Positions 56,836 through 64,000 of a stretch of DNA of 64,000 nt are shown here, piece by piece (the first letter of the stretch is position 1; every line of letters starts with the position of its first letter). The notes under the pieces are model-generated. The model was not told the DNA's origin and ran no database searches. It saw only the letters and a program-made list of their open reading frames with translations. Source of the DNA: Globisporangium splendens (lineage: Eukaryota > Oomycota > Peronosporomycetes > Pythiales > Pythiaceae); assembly GCA_006386115.1 (NCBI GenBank), contig VFIW01000003.1, positions 558,001 through 622,000 of the forward strand, given 5' to 3'. The translations under genes and the position numbers were made by a program.

Positions 56836-57698
56836 GCGCGGCTGCAGTTTGCAGCAAGGGTAGGCTTTGATTGGTTGAAACTATTGCAAATATTTAAGCC
56901 AATGGTTGCTGGCTATTAGTGTAGGCGTAGGGATCGAGCAAGCGGACAACCTTTCGTTACCCTAATGCCCAACAGATTGTGCGACGTTTTTGTCCGCCCT
57001 TCCCCTGACAACTCATCAACCGTGGATTCCTGTGATCACTTATCCCAACGCTTTCTAAATCTATATTGTCGCACACATACTATTAACACAACTGTTCCTC
57101 TTCACATTCGAATAAGGTCTGGTACCCATTATCCAAGGTTGAGTCGTCCGCTGCCGCCGTCCGCTCCCGTCCGCTCTCTCCCGACAAGACAGCCTGCTGC
57201 CTATCATCACACTCTTCCAGAACACGCGAGCGTGTGGCGCGATGCGATGGTGTCGAGCCAGCGGCCGCCCGCCTCCCCCTCCCTTCCTTCCTCTCTCTTT
57301 GCGTAATGGGAGGGCGTGCGCGTACGTCTGTGGATCACACTGACTGGCCGTCTGCTGCACTCGAATTAGAAACATGCAGTTTACAGAGGGAGGAGACCAA
57401 CTGCACACAGACACGTGCGCGATCTCTCTTCTGCGTTTGTTTCCCGTGTGTACGACAGAGACACCAGACGACGCCGCGGACGACGGAAAGAGGAGGCGGA
57501 CGCGAGTGGACGGATAGGCCAGTGGGTGTAAGTGTACGACGCTTTGAAGCCTGCAGCAGCACTGTATCTGCGTGGGAACAAGGGAGAAGGAAGAAGCGCG
57601 CATTGTCATCACTTTGGCTTTTGCGACAAGGGAGAAGGAGAACACAAGCGACGTGAGTCTCAAGGCGAGCGACGACGAGAGATATACACAGCCACAGT
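56836..57698. promoter_or_regulatory. Divergent promoter region
   Basis: Close to the CDK-like start lie an ATTGG (56870..56874) and a CCAAT (56899..56903). The right part, before 57699, is purine/pyrimidine mixed leader-like DNA with no supported gene. Confidence 0.4.
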
Positions 57699-58133
57699 AT
57701 GAAGGTGAGCAAGAGCGTGCGCTGGTCGACGGTGACGGTGTACGAGTTTGGCGTGGCGATCGGTGGCAGTGCGATCCCCAAGCGCGGCGGTCCGTCCGTT
57801 GGGTTGGCGAGGAAGCCGCTGTCTGTATGGAGCTCTCCTGTGGATGTCTACGATTCTTCCGAAGACGCAGACGACTCGGGTTTATCGTCGAATGATGACA
57901 GCAGTGGAAACAAAGACCGAAAGGCTGCCGCAGAGGAAAGTGTGCAGGACCGACACAAGCGCCTGGCGAGAAGAAGACGCCGCGTGCGGTGGCTCAAGCC
58001 GCTTGAGCGCGTCACGATGCTCACGGACGCCGGCTGCAGCGAGAAGCGCATCCACCGCATGCTGATGGAGTGTTCGGAGATCGCGATGTCGAGACGATTG
58101 TGTCGAACGATGCAGCGCTGTGTGGCTGTGTAG
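57699..58133 (+). CDS. Small stramenopile-type family protein with RVxF-like motif (paralogue 1)
   Basis: 144 residues, single exon. The N-terminus KSVRWSTVTVYEFGVAIGGSAIPKRGGPSVGL forms a block also present in the two minus-strand paralogues at 58922 and 61846. KSVRW fits the protein phosphatase 1 docking consensus [KR]x[VI]x[FW]. An acidic Ser/Asp linker follows, then a basic RRRRRVRWLKPLERVTML block and AGCSEKRIHRMLM near the C-terminus. I associate the FGxxIGGS..GGPxxGL pattern with many uncharacterised stramenopile proteins. No enzyme domain, signal peptide or membrane helix. A regulatory nuclear/cytosolic role is plausible but unproven. Note that ATGAAGGTGAGC at the start also looks like a splice donor. 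Confidence 0.75.
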   Translation: MKVSKSVRWSTVTVYEFGVAIGGSAIPKRGGPSVGLARKPLSVWSSPVDVYDSSEDADDSGLSSNDDSSGNKDRKAAAEESVQDRHKRLARRRRRVRWLKPLERVTMLTDAGCSEKRIHRMLMECSEIAMSRRLCRTMQRCVAV

Positions 58134-58878
58134 TGTGATGAAACAATAACTGATTGAGCCTCAAGAGCGTCATCTCTCAGGGTCCAGCGGTGGCAATCGA
58201 GCCATCGAGAAAGCTGGAAGGAGACGAATGAATGTGTGACCTCCTCGTCCGTTCTAATTTGGTCGAAGGCTTCCTGATGGCCTGCGCACCTTTTACTTGT
58301 AGTCGTAAAGAATCTAATTTATTGCTTTTTCTTTCTTTTTCACGTGAAGCACATCGATAGCGCCATTTTGTTCATGCATCTTGTGTCGGGAGTTTGACTA
58401 CTCGGTGATGGAACGCGCCGTTGTTGCTTGCTGCCGATTCCAAAAGCGTGTTTCTCTCTCTTTCTCGCCACGTTGTCAGCGTAGCATGCCAACGCAGCTA
58501 TCATTTTTTCTTTATTGAATGGATCTAAGTGAACTGGACAAAGTGCTTTCGTGCAACTAGTGACGGATGTGCGAACCGATTTCACGAAGTCAAATCCGCT
58601 ACATCACACACGCCAAAGTTCGCGAATAGAAGCTCCATGCAGCATGCCAGCATAACCACTTTCAGAATAATTTACAACGCTTGCTTGTGCGGTTTTAGTG
58701 CCTATTGTACAATAGTGAGGAGGCAAGACGGCGTCGATCGTGAAGCGATCCAAACGCGGAGTAAGTACACCACCCAATCGCGCGACTGTTCTCGCGTGTG
58801 GACCCTGCTTCTCTTGTTCCTTCCTCATGAACCCGACACGTGAGCAGGATCAAAGCGTCTCTATCGTATTCCCTCTCC

Positions 58879-58914
<36 letters not shown>

Positions 58915-58921
58915 CTGTCGC
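58134..58921. other. Convergent intergenic with (TC)n repeat
   Basis: No gene supported. A (TC)n microsatellite lies at 58883..58910, just beyond the 3' end of the next minus-strand gene. Confidence 0.5.
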
Positions 58922-59311
58922 TCACTGCTGTCGCTTTCTGGGCGAGTCGCAGTCGGTCGGGAGCCGCAGACAGAGGCGTCTCGACATGGCGATCTGCGAC
59001 GACTCCATGAGCATGCGGTAGATCTTCTTCTCGCTGTAGCCCGCCTTCTCCAGCAGACTCACGCGCTCGAGTGGCTTGAGCCACCGCACGCGGCGCTGGC
59101 GGTACCGCTTCGGCGGATTGCTGCTCGTCACCTTCGCGTCCACTGCGGCGTCCGCTTCGTTGTCATTCGCGTCCACCGTCGTGCTCCATACGCACTCGGG
59201 TTTCTTCGCGAGGCCGATGGCGGGGCCGCCGCGCTTGGGCACGGAGCTGCCGCCGATGCCGACGCCAAACTCATACACTGTGATCGTGGACCAGCGCACC
59301 GACTTCTGCAT
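58922..59311 (-). CDS. Small stramenopile-type family protein with RVxF-like motif (paralogue 2)
   Basis: 129 residues from the ATG at 59311. Reads MQKSVRWSTITVYEFGVGIG then GSSVPKRGGPAIGLAKKP, an Asp/Ala linker, and RRVRWLKPLERVSLLEKAGYSEKKIYRMLM, so it is the closest relative of paralogue 1, with which it is convergent. Both conserved blocks are kept while the linker differs in length and sequence, which argues that the two blocks are the functional parts. The linker here is 30 residues shorter. Function unknown. Confidence 0.75.
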   Translation of the reverse strand: MQKSVRWSTITVYEFGVGIGGSSVPKRGGPAIGLAKKPECVWSTTVDANDNEADAAVDAKVTSSNPPKRYRQRRVRWLKPLERVSLLEKAGYSEKKIYRMLMESSQIAMSRRLCLRLPTDCDSPRKRQQ

Positions 59312-61845
59312 ACTTGCTAAAACAGACTTGTCTTGTCGAACGCGAATACGCAAGTCAGGGCTGGCTTGTGAAAGTGTTCACTTGTCGACAAACTGGACTT
59401 GTTGCGGGAAAGAGAGTGCCGGCGGTGTCTGCCAAGAGGCGGAGTGCGTGACTTGCGCTTGCTTGTTTGGCTTTTGAGGGTGGCGGGCTATCCGCACACA
59501 CACACACACACACACACACCATGCACAACAAACAACAACTCGACTCATCCACAGAAAGAAGACGATGACGATGGATGGATGGATCGTCGCCTCTGAGCGC
59601 CGTTCTTTTCTTTTCTTTTCCCTTCCCTCCCATCAACCCGCTTGGAAAGAGAACCCGCACGTCCGAACAGGAATCCGACACACTGCCATCCACTATGGCG
59701 TCCGCCAACAAGCAGGTTGCATTTCCTTCCCCTCCCCTCTCCACCTTCGCACAACAACCCGCCACACAAAAAAGACAAGCACATGCATTTGCTTGAATAA
59801 ACGATTGTGACTTGCAGGCGTGCGTGAGTCGTTCCCAAACTCGTCAAGATCCTTCGACATCCGCTCCCCCTATTCTTCGTCCGCTCAGTAACCACGAAAC
59901 CTGACCTAACCTCTATCAAAATTAGCTTGTCTGATGCAAAGCGGACCCTACCCGCTTGCGTAATTTTTAGAACACAGCAGCGTTAGAATAGAAACGGATT
60001 ATGACCAATCGTATCGGCGAGAAGTCCAGGAAGCGAAAATGACAGGAGGGACGGCGGCCAACCACGTGCACGACGAGTTGCCACCACACTCCATGTGCAT
60101 CGTGGGGACACTTGTGCAATAGCAAGTTGCAATATGTGCAGAGGATAGCACACCCGACGACGACGTGAAGCCACGTACGCCACGTCGTCACATTTTGAGT
60201 CTTTCTGTATTCTGTGTCCAGATATCGTATCGTTTGCGGCGACTCTTCCTCCTCTCCCAAGCACCGTCGGACCGAAATTTGAGGAGGAGAGGGGCCACTA
60301 TTCGGCATGAAACAACACGGTTGGCCACACGAATGAGAGCGCACCGATTCAATCTTCTCTGCGATACACTGTCGAGTGTGCGGCACACTATGGACACAAA
60401 GAGACGTTGATTTTGATTCGTCGGTTCGGTGTCGCAATCCTATTGCTCAATCAAGCACTTAATAAAGGGTACTTTTGCAACTGGACCTCCTCTCCCCAAA
60501 AGCAAAACAGATGGCACAACAAGTCGGTGGCACTAGCCTGGTTGGCAACATGGTTCAGAAACGTTAAATGAGTGTATTACGTCCACCATGTTTGCGTGTG
60601 CACACGTGGAAACAGCAAGGCAAGCCTTCATTGCGGGTGGTGTTGTAGGGACACCCGTGGAATGTCTGCTGACGCACGATGTCTGTACGACATTCGTAGA
60701 AATACACACGGTGCACTGCAAAAATCGACGCAGGGATGAAGTCAGCGGTCCCTAGAGAGATCTTCCAGTTCCCAGATGGTTGATCTGTCAGTCGCTCGTC
60801 TGCCGAGATCCCACCCCTAAAAAGTGTATGTGTGATGGCGCCCATGTACAGTAGAACCCAGCAAGCGTATCCCTAATAAAGGGTTACATTGTCGAGATTA
60901 CACCTAATAAGGGTGGGTCTTGCTCAACAAAAAAAAGAAACAAGGGCAAGAACGTTTCTATTTTTGGTCGATACAAACAAACAAACAAACGGCACTTGTG
61001 GTGTACTTCAACCCGGGTCGAACGGGTTCTTCCCGCAGCTTGTGACTCAGACCCACGTTCTTCGTTTGCTATTATTTTGTACCGGGATCGACCAAACCCA
61101 CTTTCTAAACGGGTCTGAAACCCGCGAGAGTGATGGTCCTGCGTCCATTGTTTCAGAGCTGCAACGGTAGTGGAAGGGAGGGAGGAGGACGGGTGGGATC
61201 GGCAGTACATGCAGGGCTTGCAATGGCGACATGTGCGCATGGGTGCGTGCATATATGGTGGACGCTCTAGCGCATGCGTGCGTGTACACACAATGGAAGC
61301 TGCTGCAGTTGTTGTACATGGGTGTGGATACATTAGCAGTCGTGGGGATGACGGTCTTAAGACAGCGATGGTGCTTGCTTGGTCGCAGGTGGTGGTATCC
61401 ACAGTGATCACTGTGAGACGACAGCGAGAGAGAGAGAGAGAGAGAGAGGTAGCTAGAGTGGCTGTGTATGGAAATGCGTAGTAGAAGTGAAGACGCGCAC
61501 GCTGAGTAGCGATGACGGATAGGGAGGACTTGTGCTGTTGTTGTGAATGAATAGAGGATTATTATTATCATTTACCATGCGACTCTTTGTGTGCACGCTC
61601 TGACTTACACTCTCTTTTATGGTACACAAACTGCCGGGTTGCCGCCAATGCTGCTGCAGGTGCTTGTTGCTGGTTCTTTCCATTGGGAACCCTCGTCGAT
61701 ATGGTGCTCGTTTGCAAAATAATAATACTGTATAATAATAACGGCGGATCGCGCGTGGCTTGGTCGCCCCATCCAAATTGGAACAAACGGGATCGTCGCG
61801 AGAGCGAGGATATGGTACATCGTGACGTCTTCATACACGCCTTGC
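59312..61845. other. Gene-poor spacer with simple repeats
   Basis: A (CA)n run at 59495..59519 and a (GA)n run at about 61426..61448 are obvious. CCTAATAA(A)GGGT occurs twice near 60870 and 60903. Frames such as 60884..61411 (-) have no domain. Nothing else recognised. Confidence 0.45.
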
Positions 61846-62388
61846 TCAAACGTAGTTGGCGGGGATCATGCGCGGCCGTGCCGAGATGAACGACGCGCAC
61901 GTCGGTCGCTCCGTGGCAGCCTTGCGCTTCTTCTCCTGCTTGTCGCGGCGGCGTTCTTCGAGGTTCTCGACCAGCGTGCGGCGGCGCGACGTGAGGATGA
62001 TGTTGGTCTCGCGCGAGAAGCGCAGGATCATGCCATCGCTCTCGCCCGCAGCCTGCAGCAGGCGCACGCGCTCCTCCGACGAGAACTTGTGCACGCCGCC
62101 CTCGCTGCGCTCCGCCATCTCGCCCACCTTAGTGGTCCACGTGAACTCGGGTGCGTCCGTGAGCCCGATGGCCGGACCGCCCTTCGTGGGCACCGAGCTG
62201 CCGCCGAGCGCCACGCCGAACTCGTGGATCGTGATCGTCGACCAGCGCACGCGCTTCTTCTTGCCGGCAACAGTGGACGCCGGTGGAGCCGCCTTGCAGC
62301 CACTCTGCAACGCGCAAGTGGACGAGGCGCCTGCATGTTGCTGCTGCAGCTCGCTGTAGGATTCTATCGTCACGTCCTTTGGCGCCAT
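61846..62388 (-). CDS. Small stramenopile-type family protein with RVxF-like motif (paralogue 3)
   Basis: 180 residues from the ATG at 62388 (MAPKDVTIESYSELQQQ); the longer frame upstream reads through low-complexity sequence and is ignored. KKKRVRWSTITIHEFGVALG then GSSVPTKGGPAIGL gives the shared block, displaced to about residue 48 by an extra N-terminal extension. The second block is divergent: FSSEERVRLLQAAGESDGMILRFSRETN then a basic RRRTLVENLEERRRDKQEKKRK tail that could be a nuclear localisation signal. Most diverged of the three. Confidence 0.75.
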   Translation of the reverse strand: MAPKDVTIESYSELQQQHAGASSTCALQSGCKAAPPASTVAGKKKRVRWSTITIHEFGVALGGSSVPTKGGPAIGLTDAPEFTWTTKVGEMAERSEGGVHKFSSEERVRLLQAAGESDGMILRFSRETNIILTSRRRTLVENLEERRRDKQEKKRKAATERPTCASFISARPRMIPANYV

Positions 62389-63582
62389 CGCTGTTGTTCG
62401 CTGTTGTTGTTTGTTTGCTGGGTTGCTCGCTTGCTGTTGTTTGTTGTTGTGAGTGTGCGCTTGTTTGTTTTTTTGGGAACGTGTGTGTGATTTTTTTCCC
62501 CCAACAACAAGGTTTCCGCTCTCCAACTTGCTCGATCTATCTATCAAGCGCAAGACGCGCACACGACAAACAAAGGAGCGGCCTGTCTGTCTGTTTGTTG
62601 TGTGCAAGTGGAGGCGGAGCGTAGGGGTTTAGGGATTGTGGAGGGCGGATGTTGTTGGTGGCTTTCGTTGACGGTCGCGTTCTTGTCACACAAACAACTG
62701 CGGCAGCGGATGGAGCAGGGGTAGGCGTACCCTTGCTGAGTGGCTTCAGACGCTGGATTCTGCACCTGTGTGTACGGTACATTAGGTAGGTACACTTGAC
62801 ACTTGAGGCGTGCACTGCTGCAGTGATGGTCGTTGTGCTGCACTAGTGGTACACTCACGTCCACTGATGGTGCACACTTACGTCCACTGTGCATTGCAAC
62901 TGACATACACTCGCACCTAGCATAAGCATGGCATGATACGAGTGAATTTCGACACGTTTGCTCTCATATTCCTTGTGGCTCGCATGTTTGCACCCACACG
63001 CATGCTGCAGATTACACATCGCAGGTGCGGGTCGTCTTAATGCTATTTTATACGATGGCCGATATGGACTCGGACGTCGCATGCGCTGTCTCACGAAAGT
63101 GAATACATATATGCATAACGGCTTTCGGCATAAAGAATCCATATTCTTTATGGCTGCATCTAATGCGCCTTTGTTTGTCTATGTGGCAAGGAGCCTCCGT
63201 TGTACCAGAAGCATCTGCCACAGCGCGCTCTTCCAGATTGTGTATGTATTTCTTTATATACAATAACACGTGTTTCTGTGCTGCCGCCGACAGTCCCCAG
63301 CTAAGAAGTGTGCAGTTCGCTGCTTTAACTATTCGCACCCGCTTGTTCTGCAGCATAATGGACATTTGCCTCAATTAGACTGTTGAGACCGTATCATCAG
63401 AGAATGCTTTGGATATGGAAACATGCGCATTTTTTCCTGTATGTACCTGTCGTGTTTGGTATTGAAGCGCAACTTCAACATTGAGCTTCAAATAAACCGA
63501 GAAAAGGCAGCTCATTACAGGCGCAACTACGGAAAAATGCGCTTTTGCCTTATGAAGTAGCTCCAAAGTCTCACTTAACTGC
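62389..63582. other. Intergenic
   Basis: T-rich leader DNA of the gene to the left near 62400-62500; a short ACGTCCACTG repeat at 62858-62890. No gene seen. Confidence 0.5.
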
Positions 63583-64000
63583 TCACTCCAAGAGCTCCGC
63601 ATTCAAATCGCTTTTCTGCAAGCCCACGGGACGGTCCTGGAGCTTCTTGTACCATTTCAGGTACACAATTGGCGCGAGCACGCACATGACCAGCAGCAGC
63701 ACGAGGCTCTGGGTCCAGGCTTTGGCCACGAAGGACACGGCGAAGAGGTACAACGCGAGTTGCGTGGCCGCAATCAGCCCCGTGCACGCGAGGTCCAGGC
63801 GGTTCTCCTTGTTGATGTCCTCGATCGTGTCCTGCGTGAAGCACATGTGCTTGACACCGTACCACGCGCCTGGAGGTCTCGCGAAGCGGTAGAACCGACG
63901 CAGCACGCCGTCCGGAGCTGGTCGTGTCATGAGGCACACGCCAATGGAGACCACGAACGAGACGCACGAGATGATCAGGAACGCCGTAAACTCCGGCAGC
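63583..64000 (-). CDS. Sodium:solute symporter family protein, C-terminal part
   Basis: The minus-strand frame enters from the right edge and stops at 63583, giving the last 138 residues. It contains a hydrophobic helix (FLIISCVSFVVSIGVCLM), then TRPAPDGVLRRFYRFARPPGAWYGV, a cytosolic stretch typical of the sodium:solute symporter (SSF) family, and two more helices (ATQLALYLFAVSFVAKA and SLVLLLVMCVLAPIVYL) with a charged tail. The solute cannot be told. The gene's 5' part is outside the window. Stated family is from motif memory and not from a search. Confidence 0.65.
   Translation of the reverse strand, partial: LPEFTAFLIISCVSFVVSIGVCLMTRPAPDGVLRRFYRFARPPGAWYGVKHMCFTQDTIEDINKENRLDLACTGLIAATQLALYLFAVSFVAKAWTQSLVLLLVMCVLAPIVYLKWYKKLQDRPVGLQKSDLNAELLE

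Overview
The window looks like nuclear DNA of an oomycete (stramenopile; a Pythium- or Phytophthora-type plant-associated species fits best, but the genus cannot be fixed by eye). Evidence: genes on both strands with short GT-AG introns of roughly 75-130 bp, a secreted fungal/oomycete-type pectin lyase family, a nuclear-encoded four-exon mitochondrial bL33 gene, and a small protein family carrying an FGxxIGGSxxPxxGGPxxGL-type block that I associate with stramenopiles. There are no bacterial operons, tRNAs, rRNAs or CRISPR arrays that I can see. Layout. 0-12 kb is a gene-dense housekeeping block: a possible telomeric TPP1/ACD-like OB-fold protein with SQ/TQ-rich tail, an F-box plus macro-domain gene with an apparent frameshift, a secreted/membrane-anchored S28 prolyl peptidase, a drug/metabolite-type (TPT/nucleotide-sugar) transporter, and a casein-kinase-1-like kinase fused to a proline-rich and RS-rich tail. 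13.7-45.1 kb is a plastic, repeat-rich accessory block holding at least five full-length pectin lyase genes (polysaccharide lyase family 1) plus at least four broken ones. It is interrupted by a dead L1-like non-LTR retrotransposon, two inverted solo LTRs, MULE-type and Crypton-like transposase remnants, two 5'-truncated copies of an RNase H-bearing non-LTR element with clear target-site duplications, and a purple acid phosphatase fragment. A 2,351-bp near-perfect inverted repeat (30434-32784 and 35893-38243) carries one whole lyase gene and half of another in each arm. 46.4-64 kb returns to gene-dense housekeeping DNA: an unrecognised coiled-coil protein, a CaMK-type kinase, a tandem PDZ-like scaffold, a multi-pass membrane protein, mitochondrial bL33, a CDK7/CCRK-like kinase with an odd cyclin-binding helix, three paralogues of the small stramenopile-type family, and the 3' end of a sodium:solute symporter. 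How it works together. The lyases are secreted enzymes that would cut methyl-esterified pectin of plant cell walls, so the central block is a wall-attack gene cluster being reshaped by inverted duplication, gene conversion and transposon insertion. The flanking genes are ordinary cell functions and I see no functional link between them and the lyases. Exon boundaries were placed by hand from splice consensus and reading-frame continuity; no database search was possible.
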